This document shows, piece after piece, positions 46,421 through 59,500 of a stretch of 64,000 nt of DNA. This DNA comes from Tipula vernalis. Lineage: Eukaryota > Arthropoda > Insecta > Diptera > Tipulidae. The stretch spans positions 311,398,092-311,462,091 of the forward strand of contig OY282558.1 in NCBI GenBank assembly GCA_958295665.1, read 5' to 3'. Position numbers and translations under genes: made by a program. How positions within the stretch are numbered: position 1 is the stretch's first letter; each line of letters starts with the position of its first letter. The notes under the pieces were generated by a model. That model was not told the origin of the DNA and ran no database searches. It was given only the letters and a program-made list of their open reading frames with translations.

Positions 46421-47338
46421 TAAATATAGGTAGAGTGTTAATTTTAGCAGAATTGCGTGGTTTTTGAAAATAGCCTAATTTTTGTTTGAAATTTTGAAAC
46501 AAATGAAATATAAAAAATATCGTTCAATGAAATTCAATGGGAGTAAATTCAAATACTACATACGGTATAAATGTAATACATTTATCCGCCTCGAATTGGA
46601 GCATTGCGAAGTCAATGAAACTGTAAATTTTCAGCGATCAGAAGATAATTTGCATAATGTCTGACTTTTTTATTCTTAAAAATCTGGGAACCAATTATGA
46701 CGGTAGGACCTGAACCAACTTATTTCAATGTCATTACAATGTCGGTAGGACCTGAACCAACTTATTTAAAGCAAAAGTGAGATTCTCTTGCTCCAGGTCT
46801 CAAGAAATGTTTGAAAATTTATATTAAGTTACTGGAAAAACATATTTTTGGGCTAATTATTCTTATCTTTTTATGAGACCTCCATAACCTATGGATTGTT
46901 GAGCCAGCTAGAAAATATTACTTCCTTGTGTTTTAATTTTAGGCTCGAACGTTAATTGCTGTTTAAACAAAAATGAAAGAAAATTGAGTATAATAGTATT
47001 CATTTGAGTTCGCATATACATATAGCTTAAAACCAAAGGGTTAGAAATTTTTCGTCTGCTTATCCAAAAGGCAGCACAAAAAAATGTATGTGATAAGTTA
47101 CCGCTTATTATTTTGAACTAAAAAAATCCTTTTGGTCAAGAAGGCCAAGAAAGTGGTTGTAGATAAATTTTATAAATAGTTTTAAGCTGGAATATTAATC
47201 GATCTCGTGCGATTTTCCACTATTATCCGTAACAATATTGTTGTTGTTAGGGTATTTCAATGTGCCAATTTATAAATAGAGAGGATATTTGTATGTAGGG
47301 TTGAGATTTATTAGTTTGTTCGAAGGAGCAGTTGAGAA
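46421..47338. other. No clear gene; direct repeat inside
   Basis: A 60-codon plus frame at 46482 has a C...C...HN pattern faintly like a FLYWCH finger, too weak to call. Rest AT-rich. Confidence 0.35.
46697..46768. repeat. Direct repeat of GGTAGGACCTGAACCAACTTATTT
   Basis: The 24-bp string is present at 46702 and 46745, 43 bp apart, separated by CAATGTCATTACAATGTC. A simple short tandem duplication. Confidence 0.85.
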
Positions 47339-47872
47339 ATGGGTTGTAACGGAATATGTTCTGTGATTATATATACAAGAAAACTGATACAATTGTGGAA
47401 TTATTTAAACTTGAAAAATAGTTTCAGATGTGAATTAAAGTTCAAAAGCCAAGCTCTGTTAAAAATTAAATTTGGAAAATGCAGAATATTGGTAATAATA
47501 TTGCGAAAATGGAGGGCAAAGCATTACTCGGTGAACTTGAGCCAAAGGATTTTGACGAGCCAGGAAAATGTTGGTCTCCGATACGTGGGTGCGAAAAGAT
47601 TCGACATCTTTAATTCATTTAATTCAAATAAAGATGAAATGTTATAGAATATATTTAAACAGTTTGACGAATATTTCAATCTGAATAAAAAGTCATCATG
47701 TAAACGTTTCATAATACTGTGCAACAGCAAGGTTAGCCATTTTGTCAATTTGAAATGGAACTGCACAACCAGAATAAATTCTCTAAGTTTAGACGCTCGA
47801 CTACATACAATCATAAATCATTGGAGGGGCGATAAAATAATAATTTTGGGAATTTTTGGCAAACGTTCGTAA
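47339..47872 (+). pseudogene. Retrotransposon gag fragment (gypsy-like)
   Basis: A 102-codon frame followed after TAG by a continuing reading: KQFDEYFNLNKKSSCKRF, then VNLKWNCTTRINSLSL and NHWRGDKIIILGIFGKR. This matches the gag pattern of Ty3/gypsy elements (F.EYF.P..N....R..F... ending with RD.I..GI...). It lies 1.2 kb upstream of and in the same orientation as the gypsy RT/integrase fragments at 49.06-50.17 kb, and is probably the same element. The family match is by pattern only. Confidence 0.45.
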
Positions 47873-49059
47873 TTAAAATTATTGAATTCTAAAAAACAAT
47901 AAACCTAAATCATATAAAGCCTAAATGTTAAATGCAAAATTGCTGAATTGGCAGAGAAAAATAAAAAAACATTGAAGAAAAGGCAAACGCTAAAATTGAT
48001 GAGAAACAATGAGAGAATGAGAAAACAGCATTTAAAAATAAATCAATAACTTGTATTCACTTCAGTGGAAACTGAAAAAACCCGCATTTTGCTTCCGTGT
48101 GTCGAACTAACCAGAAAAAAAATGAAAATAAACCACGTCGTATGAATCATATAAACGTTATGGTAAGGCATAACCTAGTAAACCATCAACAAGCGATATA
48201 TTATGAAGAATGCAAAAATAGTAATAATCATAATTTACATCAAAAATTTGTAATCATAAGCAATATTAATGATAGTAGTGGTCTCATAGTGGAAATCTGG
48301 GGAGTTATGGCTGATTAACAAAATAATAAATCGATAAATATGGTTAGTTAAAATATAAATTGACATCAAAGAGATGTATAAAAATTCCATATAAAAACTA
48401 CATCGCATGTAGTTTCTTAAATGTGTCTTCGCTAAATGCACATTTGCCATTTCGGACACACCCATAACAATCATTTCATCACGCAAAACAAAACTGATTT
48501 AACAGACTATTAAATTTTAGTTTTGTTATAAAAAACTACCAAATCTTGGTACAACCCACAGAAACAACCAAACAAAACCCACTTGATACTGTCTTGGGCC
48601 ATTCTAAAATATTCCGGAAACAACCAAAATTCCCTTTACCAAAGCTACACGCCATTAAATAAAATAAAATAAAATAAAACAAAATGAAACAAATGTGTGC
48701 CTCATTTCACCGTCCACAATTCAAGTAATGTGAAAATACCTGTCTAATGGTACCTGAGCAATACTGTTACTTATTTTTTGAAAATGTTTTTTTTTTCTAT
48801 TGTTCAATTGTTCAAAATTCACTTCACGTTAAATTGAGAAAACAAAAACACACGTGATATTTATTCAATTTTCAAGATTTTCACTATCTCCTCTAAGATC
48901 ATTTTTTTATTATTTATTTATTTAAATAATAAAATTAAAAGAGAATTCCTTGTAGTTTGCATGATAAACATAAGGAACAATTAAGACCGATGGAAAGCGT
49001 TTTCAGTCATATAAATAAGCCAAATTTTGAAAACCTGTTGTGGTATTAAGAACCTGACT
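47873..49059. other. No gene recognised; (AAAAT)n at 48656-48690
   Basis: Should hold protease and RT start of the gypsy relic, but nothing is legible. A short AAAAT microsatellite lies at 48656-48690. Confidence 0.4.
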
Positions 49060-50170
49060 TGATCCGAAGCTAATTAATCGACGAAACGAAACTGAAAAAT
49101 TGCTCAAAGTACTAAGAACAGCAACGGATTTTAATGTTAAATTTAACTAGAACAAAAAACAATCCGATAGAAAACAGCGGAAGTATGTTTTATGAGACAA
49201 AGAATTACAAATGGCGCAATAAGGCCAGATGATAAGTAGCTAAAGACAATTAAAGAAATTTCAATACTTGGCTTTAATAAGCGCGACATTAAGCGCATCT
49301 TGGAAATATCCAAATTTCTAGCAAAATACATTCCAAACAAGAACTGCTGATCTTCGAGGGCTAACGAAAAAAAATCTTAAATGGCAATGGAATGAAACGC
49401 ATTCGACGGAATTTCAAAATATTAAATCGAATATCAGTACATCACCAGTATTACAAATATTCGCTTCTAAATTGCTGGCTGCCTATCACTGATTCTGCAT
49501 TTTTGTTTTTTTTATTTTTTATTTAATGTATGTAGCTCTTTCAGTGGATTTAAATTGATTTGAAGGAAAAGCTAGTAACACTACTTTCACATTCACAACA
49601 CCCAATCGTGATTACTTTGGAAAACCAAATTCCGTATACCCACAGAAATATAAGTTCCGAATTATCAGATCATCCCTTTAATATTTATCAATATAAGAAA
49701 TTTGCTATGAATGTAATTTTAACTCTACATTTTCTATTCCAAATTACCCGCAGGATAATGGTTTGGCGGAACAGGCCGTATCGATTGCTAAAAATATGGT
49801 ATATTAAAGAAAATTGGCTGAATAACTAAGGGATATGTTCTATGGTTATAAAAAAAATATACTTGTATACTTGAAGCACTATCTAAAAATCTAGGTACAC
49901 CATGAAGCATTTTTATTCGACTCAAAATTGAGGTTATTACGGATGAAATAATATTGAAAAACATCCATAGACCATTGAGTTTTTGTGAGTTGACTGTCTG
50001 TGAAAAGTCAAACAAAAGAATCTTATTTAACGTAATAATTTTAAAAGATCAATCGTAAACCGAACGACTTTCTACGTTGATTCATGACGCGAATGTGCGC
50101 TTGGATCCAACACTAGGTACCAAACAGCAGTAAAATTTAATTGAACCATGAATTAGACAAAATTGTATAA
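49060..50170 (+). pseudogene. Ty3/gypsy pol remnant 2 (RT/RNase H junction and integrase)
   Basis: Plus strand. RT end: KLLKVLRTATDFNVKFN (49090-49150), then IRPDDK, KRDIKRILEISKFLAKYIPN (49283-49342), TADLRGLTKKNLKWQWNETH and STEFQNIKSNISTSPVLQIF (to about 49462). These match the block 'GIRPD..K...I......K.IQ.FLG..NF..KFIP......L..LTKK...F.W......AF...K..I...PVL'. The RNase H domain is deleted, and integrase resumes at about 49640 with SDH.F..YQYKKFAMN, PNYPQDNGLAEQAVSIAKNMVY (49742-49805) around the DDE glutamate. Broken by several frameshifts. The opposite-strand frames here are shadows. Confidence 0.8.
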
Positions 50171-51894
50171 ACTGTCTGCTCTAGTGACTTTTTTTCTTGT
50201 TCGCAATATAACCTGTATGTATTTGGAATTTAAAAAAATAATTGTTTTCTATTTAAGTGTTATAGAGCAGGGGCCCGATAGGAATAAACTTCACAGGAAA
50301 CAAACGATATACATATAACCATAAGTAATAAAACACGTCCGAATAAAATTTAAATGTTGTCATACACCTAACAAAAAATTTATATAAATTATGCAAAAGT
50401 AAAAACGTGATTAATCATGGTAATTTTAAATTGGCTAATTATTATGGCGAAATCCGTGCTGAGATTTGGTTTATCGCAATGGTAAGCATATTTATACACT
50501 ATAGGACTAGTAGGAAATTCCCTTAAGTCGTTGGGGCTAACAACTATTAAGTCTTTAGGTACAGAAGATTTTGCGTCATTGTGGTACTTAAATATCAGTG
50601 ATATCTTTAGTTTTGGTAATTAACGCAAAAAAAAAAAAATACACAAAATTTTGTTGTAGCGTGTTACTCCTGAAAATTTATTACATCGAACTAAGTAAAA
50701 TTGGCTGAAAAACTGAACGGATCGCTTAAGTTCTAATTTGTTAACTCATCATTTGATCTGATTCATCACAGTTGAAAATATTCGTTATATACAATGCTAT
50801 TAGCATCGCTTATTGATCCAATTGTAGTTTACATCATTTTATGATACAAGCCTTGCTTCGAAATCTGTTTCAATATTATTTGGATCGAAACTGAAATTTA
50901 GATGTAACCATTGTATCGAATAAAATTGAATTACTAATTAGATCAAAAAAGCGATCTCGATGTAAGCTTTGCATCAAACAGAATTAGGACACTATTAGTA
51001 TCGAATGCAATGGCAATCAGCGCTGTTTATAACTATATGGTACAATTGCATCAAATTAAGTTACTTTGTGTATCACAAATTCCTCAAATGATTTAATGTT
51101 TATGTTTAATTTTTGCTCCTTTTTCTTTCCTATAATGTTATGCAAATAAGGATTAACGGTAAAATACGCTTCTTGGTACCATGTAGAAATGCATTACCAT
51201 ATGTTGCGTCTTCTTCTGGCAAACTCTGGTCTCCGGCAGAATAGCTGACATGATTAATTTTATTAGTTGATTGCAACCAAGCTTTCATTATAACAATTAT
51301 AATGCTACTTATTAACCACATATGTATAATTACATGAATTAATTACAAATGTCGTATAAAAACATTTTTAGTTTCTTGTGGTAATTTAACCTTCTTTACA
51401 AAGCATAGTGGGAAAGATATAAGTATTTTTTTCCAAAAATACATACAAAACATTTGACTTTGTTGGTTTGAATCAACTTAATTTTGAATGAAATGGTTGA
51501 AGTCCAGCTTTTCGATGCTGCCTTAAAATTATAAAAATGGTCTTGGTCATTTTGACAACTCTCCTCCCTTTACTTATATATTCCTCATGAGTAGAGCCTG
51601 CCCCGATTTTTATGTAAATCTAAATTTTGCCATACATAGTTAGAATTCCGTAATATAATACAATATAAACGTTTAAAAATCAATGTACACTTGTTTCCAG
51701 TGTTTAAACATACCTAGGTGGAGGTGAAAGGAGCTTTTAGAATAAATAAGCATTTTTGGCCGATGACAACAGTCGCTTACATTTGAAAAGAACAAATAAA
51801 CAATTTTTAGAAATTCTGGATTTACAGAGTTTAAAGTATTTGTAGCAATTAGGGAAGTTTAAGAAAAAGAAAAAAAAATGGAAAAACAATTTGA
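50171..51894. other. No gene; diverged tandem repeat at 50838-51060
   Basis: AT-rich with no coding motif. Only the roughly 60-bp periodicity at 50838-51060 stands out. Confidence 0.4.
50838..51060. repeat. Degenerate tandem repeat, about 60-bp units
   Basis: GATACAAGCCTTGCTTCGAA, GATGTAACCATTGTATCGAA and GATGTAAGCTTTGCATCAAA start successive units about 60 bp apart, each followed by an A/T-rich tail with ATTA and ATCGAA. A related unit (AAGCTTTGCAACAAACA) lies at 57159. Family unknown. Confidence 0.55.
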
Positions 51895-52330
51895 ATTTTT
51901 AGAATTTATAGAACTCTGTCACTTAAAACCATTTTTTGAACTTAGAATTTTCAAAATATAAAGAATTTGTAAAGATTTTAGAATTTGTAAGATTTATAGA
52001 ATTGATAGAATTTATAGAGTTTGACTGCTTATTAAAATTTACAGAATTTATCGATTTTACAGAATTTATAGGATTTAAAGAATTTAAACAACTTACTGAA
52101 TTTTTAGGCCTTATAGAATTCATAGAACATATAGAATTTATTGAATTTATAGAAATTATCGAGTTTGCCGAATTTATAGAACTCACAAATTGAAACCATT
52201 TATATTAAATTTATAGATTTTGTAAAATTGATAGAACTTATAGAATTGACGGAATTTACGTAATTTGTAGAATTTATCAGATTCTTAAGATTTATAGACT
52301 TTATCGAAGTTACAGAAATTATGAAAATTA
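51895..52330. repeat. 9-bp satellite (GAATTTATA)n, array 1
   Basis: About 45 diverged copies of AGAATTTAT with AAAG/GATA variants. Because the unit is exactly three codons, frames stay open on both strands (FIEFIE repeats one way, INSINS the other). These are not proteins. Confidence 0.92.
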
Positions 52331-52559
52331 AACCATTCGCACGTCGTTTCTTGTTTAGTACAGACGTAAAACAATATTTGTGTTCGCAAGTATTCTGTAA
52401 AATACAAAATTATCAATAAAATTTTAGAGTATGTTCAATTATTGATAAAATGTATTCTACAATAAACTTTCTTGTGATTTTATGAATAGCAATCATTGAT
52501 AAATATTGTGAAGTGATTAAGTTATTTGAATTATGCTAAAAAGGCAATAATGTAGTGAT
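52331..52559. other. No gene; junction between satellite and LINE
   Basis: AT-rich; may be the LINE 5' UTR. Confidence 0.35.
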
Positions 52560-53520
52560 TTATTTCATTGTGATCCAAAACTTGTGCATCTTGATAAGAA
52601 ACTCAAACCTGCTACAGGTACGAATCAAAAATCGAATGACGGGAGTGGATCATATCCGTTTTCATATCCAATAACAACAAGCAATAAGATTGATGGTTTA
52701 TTGCATGAATCAATTAACAATCCAACTCTAGCTTAAAACAATGACATATCAAATAGTTATAAAAACAACCCAAATTACCTCCGATCGTAACAAAACTGGA
52801 TTCTAACACTATTAGACAAATAATGAAATCTATAAAAATCGTAAAATTTCAAATGAAATTGACATCCATTGCGCTTAAAGTGTCAGTTTATGACTTTGCA
52901 TATTATAAACAATTTACTGATGAATTAAAAAAAGTAACTGCAGAATTTTTCTCATATACAAATCGATGAAGTTGAAAAGTGCATTAAAGAAGCTGGACTC
53001 AACCCATCAAGAATTACAAAAGTATTACCCAAAAATAGTAGATCATATGATTGTGCTATCTGTTTTGCTTCTTTTCCGAATTCAATTACTTTCAACCATC
53101 TAAAAAATATTCGCAGTATTGGTAACATCACATGTAATTTTATACTTCATAAAAGACACGAACGTCTGACACAATGTATAAACTATTGTATAGTATGTAT
53201 GAACACACTACGAGCAACTGCCAATTAAAGATACCGATACTGAATTTCTTTGTGCAAACTGTAACGGAAACCAGTCTGCCAATTCGGTGGTTTGTCCATA
53301 AAGGTTCGAGTTTCTTTGTATTAGAGAAGAAATTAATCAAAAAAATTCCAAATCATCTATTAAGAATTTTAATTGGTCAGCAAACAATTTTCCTAATCTG
53401 GTAAATAACAGCCGTAACGTTGAACCAACAACAACACCGGAAGAGCAAACTGGACGTCCATCCTTTGCTGATATTCTTCAGAATAATATATCGCCTATCA
53501 ACCCTCGACAAGCTGATTAA
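52560..53520 (+). pseudogene. Jockey-type LINE ORF1 (Gag-like) remnant
   Basis: Plus strand: RQIMKSIKIVKISNEIDIHCA-like start (about 52815-52875), VYDFAYYKQFTDELKKV (52885-52945), EKCIKEAGLNPSRITKV (52975-53025). The last zinc knuckle remains as CANCNGNQSANSVVC (53250-53295), where functional copies have C..C...H....C; here H is N. It ends GRPSFADILQNNISPINPRQAD then TAA at about 53518-53520. The protein would coat the LINE RNA. The first knuckles are frameshifted (53050-53210). Confidence 0.7.
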
Positions 53521-53647
53521 CTGTATAGTACAAAATTATATACTTCAACGGGATTACTTTTAATTCTTAATAATGTCATGGATGAACTCAGGAGATGTAG
53601 TACCCCCGCAGAACAGCTTCAGATTATTTAAGCTACATCCCTAAAAT

Positions 53648-55654
53648 ATGTCTTTACAAAATAATCAAATACTCTGCGCTTGGAACGCTCGTAGCGTGAA
53701 TAAAAAAAAAGCCACGGCTTTTAACTTACCAAACTATCAGGTATATCGGAATAATCGAATTGACCAATCCGGTGGTTGAGTTGCTATAGCTATTAAAAAT
53801 ATCATTCAGCATTCGGTTCTTCCTAACCTATTCCTACAAAGTATTAAAAATATTTAATTGCTGCTACTCCCTGTACTCTAGCCGTCGAAATTTTAGACAC
53901 AATCTTAGCTAACTTACTAACGTACATTAGATCCTTTTATATCGAGCAGCCCGATTCCGGTTAGCAAAATCGAAACAAAAATGAATTAAATTCTCACGAT
54001 TTGCCTCTTGTTTGTTGGGTGAACAAGACTACTTCACATATTGAACCTTCTACTAAGTCATATGACTATTTACATACAGACTGGATTATGTATCAATAAA
54101 TAATTGATGAACAAATCTATGCTTTTAATTTCTCTGAAACTACGACCGACTATAATCTAATTGATGCAGCTATTGATTATTTTAATTCTTGTATCTCAAA
54201 ATTAATAATTTCAAATGAAGTATTGTCATTGATAATACTTCGAAACATTAGACGGAGATAGTGGATCCGAAAATGCTATCCCTATCTAAAAAACATATTT
54301 AATTTATTAAACCACGTTATCAGGAAAATATATATGAGATCATCAATAGTATATTTAAAAATGGCAAAGCAAACTGAGCCAACTGATTAAATGTTCCATA
54401 CACTAGTGGCATACAATACGGTTAAAAAAAAAAACATTCATCTATTCCTCCTTTAATAAACCCACTAGACAATAGCAAAATAATTTCGACTTCAGAAAAA
54501 TGTGAAATCCTCGCTGAGATGTTCCAAAAAAAAAACTAGGGACTGTCTCCTAATGTGATTGAACTCGACGAGATAAAAAGAAGTCTTCAAAACATTGATG
54601 ATTATTACGAGCATAACCCTATTTATTTGCCTTCTTGCTTAGTAAGCAAAGTTTTCGAATGTGTAATGAAAAACAGACTCAGTGATCACTTAGAAACAAA
54701 CAACAGTTTGATCCCTCAATAATTCGGTTTTCGACACAAACATTTTTCAATTCACCAAGTTCATCGTATTATTAATTATCTTATAAATCTACAAAATGTT
54801 AACAAATCTACAGGGATGATTCTTCTTGAGCTATAGAAAAAGCTTTTGATTCAATATGGATAAACGGGCTCCTACCTATTTACATCATTAAATTACTGTG
54901 GTCGTATTTCTCAAATAGGAAATTTTATGTTCAGATCCTAAACTCTAAATCTGGATTGATGAATACATGTGCAGGTGTTTCTCAGGGTTCTCTAATAAGC
55001 TCAACATTATTTTGTGTCTTCCTAAATGATATTCCACCCTTGGATGATTGTGGGATTGCTCTGTTTGCAGATGACTCTTAAATTTTCACATCTGATATAT
55101 TCTCCCAAGATATAATTTGACTACAATTACGTAACTACAATTAAGTATTAATTTCTTACTTTCAAATATGGGGACTGTGTTTAAATGCTGAAATTATTTC
55201 TAAATTACCTCAAGCTAACATAACTATAAATGGCCAGCCAGTAAACTGGAAAAAACAAGACAAGTATCTTGACATACTCCTGGATCCAAAAGTGACAATT
55301 AAAAATCACATTAACTTTGTCACCAGCAAAGTTTCTAGATTATTATTCATGCTCTATCGTATCATAAATAAAAAAAGTAAGCTTTCCATAGATAATAATC
55401 TTTTTGTTTACCAATCAGTAATTTTGAGTGAAATTTTGTATGGTTGTCCGTTGTGGTGGAGTGCCGCAAATATGCACAAAAAAAAAATTCAAATTATTCA
55501 AAACAAGTTTCTGAAACTAATTTTAAATATTCCTCGAAGATATCGCACTGCTAGACTACAACCAAAAACAAAAATTGATTTGATAAACATTCACAATTTG
55601 TGGAAAACATGCTTTTTCAACGGCTTTAGTGTTAATAAGCCAATTTGTATTTAA
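53648..55654 (+). pseudogene. Jockey-type LINE ORF2 (endonuclease and reverse transcriptase), dead
   Basis: The start ATG at 53648 gives MSLQNNQILCAWNARSV, the typical start of an AP-type endonuclease. Then comes an internal deletion straight to LPNYQVYRNNRIDQSG, and 'LVCWVNKTTSHIEPSTKSYDYL' near 54010-54070. RT: LLPIYIIKLLWSYFSNRKFY (54870-54930), GVSQGSLISSTLF and FLNDIPPL, then FADDS at 55064-55078 with a TAA immediately after it. LCLNAE is legible near 55182. The last 120 codons (55292-55654) are open and read SKVSRLLFMLYRIIN, LSEILYGCPLWWSAANMHKK, NKFLKLILNIPRRYRT. Copies by target-primed reverse transcription when intact. Mutated throughout except the 3' part. Confidence 0.85.
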
Positions 55655-56234
55655 TTTTGGTTCATTTTAAAATAATTAGTTTAAGTATTAGTATAAGCTA
55701 ATAACATTATCAGACTCAAATAGTCAAAATTAAATTCAAACTTATGTATATTTATATTCCGAAGCAAAGTTAACTATAGCTGCGTTTTTTTATTCGCTCC
55801 GGAGAGCTACTATATCAAGAGCCGCCACATAAAAAGTGGCTCCCGATAGCACTCCGTATAAATAGGTAGAGCCAAATATTTTTTATATCAAGTTTTCGCT
55901 AAACAATTGAATTAAAACTGATAGTGTGATGTTAAATAAGTTTAGTTTACCAGCACGTCAAATTTAAATTTAGGCGTAGAAAAATGACGGCTCTCGATTG
56001 CAGCTATCGAGACGATTTTTATGTATCTACCTCATTTTTTCTATTTTTCGCAGGAGCGTTGATAGGACTTTTACAATGGTTGCGTCGCAATTTGTATGTA
56101 TCCGCTTCAATTTGTTTAACTACTGTAAGAGGCGCTTTTTCCACTTTTACAATCGTCAATACTTGGAGATCTAAATATTATTTCGTTTTATGAATACCTA
56201 AAGCATTTAAAAAAAAAATGAAATCTAAAGCATA
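55655..56234. other. LINE 3' flank; unrecognised 69-codon frame at 55984-56193 (+)
   Basis: A small hairpin GCCAC-ATAAAAA-GTGGC lies at 55826. The frame at 55984 has a hydrophobic run (FFLFFAGALIGLLQWL) that could cross a membrane but shows no family, and a start context (GAAAAATGACGG) that is only fair. Confidence 0.3.
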
Positions 56235-56575
56235 GATATGGTACTTGTTGAATTTAAAGAACTTACTAAATTTTTAGACTTTATTCATTCGATTTATAGA
56301 ATTTTCAAAATTTAAAGAAATTATAATATTTATAAAATTTGTAGCATTCAAAGAATTTATAAAGTTTAGAAAATCTATAGAAATTATGGAATATTTAGAA
56401 TAAATAAGTTTTAAAGAATCTACAAAATTTAAAATTTATATTATCATACAATTTATAGAATTTATAATTTTTTTGAGATTTGTATAATTTGCAGAATTTA
56501 TAAAATTTATCGAATTTACAGGATTTACAGAATTTAAGAAACTTATTGAATATTTTTAATTTCTTTACTAACCAA
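56235..56575. repeat. 9-bp satellite (GAATTTATA)n, array 2
   Basis: Diverged units of the same AGAATTTAT repeat as 51895-52330, with a similar mixture of AAAGAA and ATAAA variants. It lies 3.9 kb away, on the other side of the Jockey-type LINE. Confidence 0.88.
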
Positions 56576-59500
56576 ATACAATATAAAGTTTGCATTAAAG
56601 ACCTTTCAATAAAATAAAAATCTCAAGACCTTTCAATAAAATAAAATATCACCAGTAACTCCGCTGAAGTAAGGTCATATTCCCTTACAAATGTTAAAGC
56701 GATCTCTACCTTCAATAATAATTGCTGACATTAATTTCTACAAATAGTATACATATAATTTTATGTTTATTTACATATAATTGGCGATATTGTTTTTTGC
56801 ATAATAATAACCATTTCAAACCGGCTCTTGCACAACCATCTACATATCTTCTTTAAAAACTCCGATTTACTCCGAATCACTTACGACACTCACTATTTGC
56901 TCAATATTTAATGATTTAAATGAATTGCTTTTAGCAATGAGGAAATTCTACATCGCAGCGCTATACTTAACGCGGCCAATGATTTAAATTATTTGATTTC
57001 TGAAATAATATTTTAGAATTTCTTCTAGAAGTTGCAACATTTAACATAAATTTCATATAAACCAAATATTGAACCAAGATTATGTCCAATGAATCCATGA
57101 TTTACTTTTCTTATTACGACTGTAATATACCGTGTTCCTCATATCTGACATTTAAACGGAAGCTTTGCAACAAACATAGTAGTAATTTGAATCAAATTTT
57201 TTTTTGAATGCCTACCTTACATAAAAATAAGGCTTAAATAGCGCCGTAAGTGCCTCGATGAACGGTAAATGCGCCTGCGCATTATTTAGTTGCAACTTTA
57301 CATCGCATTTAGTAGTAATTGTATCAAATACATTTTTTATTTTTGTCTTACATCAGAATAAAATGTAAGTTAAAATCGTATAGGCCTCGAGGCAAAACTT
57401 GCGTCAAAATTCATCGCAAGATTTTCAACTACTTATGTGATAGGAACAGGACTGCATTGTGATTCTTTACTCGACCCATGGCGTAATCACCACTACATTA
57501 CGTTACATGTAATAATTATATTCGATTTTTGACTTCCAGTTTTTTTATATGGTATTACTAAATCGACTGTTTTGAGTTGAAAGCAAAACTGCTAAAAATC
57601 GCAAAGTTTCGTCGGCATTCAAGGATATAAAAAAAAAAAACTAAACGACCATAAACATATTTTTGTCAACTAGAAAATTTTTCAAAATATAATAAAAATT
57701 TTGTGCAGAAAAATAAATGAAAACAACCGATTACACAAAAATATCTTTAAAAGTTTAGATAAACAAAAAAATTGTCCGTTGTTATGAATTTTATTCGCGC
57801 AATGCGGTACAATTTCGGAATATCAACTAAAAACATAAATATGTGTATGTAATATATACGGTTCAGATAAAGAGTTGACGATGTAAATGATAAAAAAATT
57901 TTTTTTTGTTTTTCTTTTCACAAAATATGTTGTGTTTTTCGAGGGGATAAAAGATAATAATGCGTTATGTATATGTATTATATAACCAACGTGTATAATA
58001 TAAAAATGGGAATGATGTTGAAAAGCTTTTGATGTTATTTATAAAACATTGTAAATGATTCTTCAACTCTTAAAAAGAATTCTAATAAGTTTAATCGAAT
58101 TGGGATTTAAGTAGTTTTTCAAGTTAACAATAGATGTCGCATATAATATAAATTGAATCCTATTGGTATATTGTATATGTAAGTTTAAATGAAAATTATT
58201 TTCATTGATCGAAATAATCATGTATAGGTTACTGCTATATATACATACATATACAGATTTAAGCTGTAAACAAAACAAGAAGAGAGCTAAACAAAAATTC
58301 ATTTCAAAGGATTACGTTTTTTACCTAGCTATTCGCCATTTTTTTATTATTTTGTTTGTTGGGTGAATTTTGTTGTTTTTCCTTTCGTTCGTTTATTTTA
58401 GAAAATGGAAAATTTTTTATGAGATAAAGTGGAAAAAAAATTCAATTGGTTTTTATCAGTTTGTTGTTTTTATTTTTTTTTGGCTGTAGGTATATAGTTG
58501 AATTTATTATAAGTTTTGTTGTTGTACAATATACATACATAACTTTGAACCTTTAAATTATATTGAAGGGTATTTTTATTTTTATTTTTCAGATATACAT
58601 ACATTTTCTGCTGTTGTTATTTTCCAGAATGGATATTACAGGTAGGATAATATTATGATTTTTTTTTTTTTTTGGGTAAATTGTTTTGAATTTTTATATA
58701 CATACATATATACGCGTATCGCACATATTATGTTTACATATTCATATACTTCAAATTGAACCGGGAATATTTTATAATACGTGGGTTGACTCAAGAATTA
58801 CTTTTGTGTGTTATCTTTTAATTTTGTATTTATAACTCCAGACCAATGTTTATGCTAAACTAAAGAAAAAAACATTCTTTACATAATTGATTTTATATTT
58901 ATTTGACATGAATAAGAGACCAAGGACTTTTTTCTTTGTTACTACTTATGTTAACAGTAAAAGGGTTAAAATATATTGAGTAACGGTATCCCAAATGTTT
59001 TATGGCCATTTAATTTACGCAATAACCTTGACAATACAAATTAAGATCTGTTTTCATTTTTATGTTACCCGAAATGTTTATTTTGTATATTTTTGGGCCA
59101 AAAAATTAGTCTTAAACCAATTTTCGCGTATAATTAAACATAAATAAATACCGGAAAAAACCGTAAAATATTTTATTTCACGATCAAATTTGTCACGTTT
59201 TTCGCTTGATCGTTTTTATTGTATAAATATAGTACTCTTGTGTTTCGTCATATAATACGATCCGCGTCGTCTATTGATGTTTAAAGAGATGTCGTTATTT
59301 AAGAAATACGATCAAGACATAAAATAATTTTTATTGTTTAATTTTTTTTAATTGTACTAGCTACTAAAATTTTTTTTTTTTATTTGTTTAGTTTGTGAGC
59401 TATCTAGTTTGTGTTACTCGTTTACAAACTAAACGAAATAGTATTTGCGGTTTCTTTAGTGATCGCTTACATTTTTTTTTTAATTTTTTTATTTTATAAA

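Noticed and set aside
46482..46664. FLYWCH-like zinc finger
   Set aside because: Lacks the F-L-Y-W-C-H spacing; only a loose C...C...H resemblance.
51923..52193. Open frames on both strands (INSINS and FIEFIE repeats)
   Set aside because: The 9-bp satellite unit is three codons long without stops, so frames stay open by chance.
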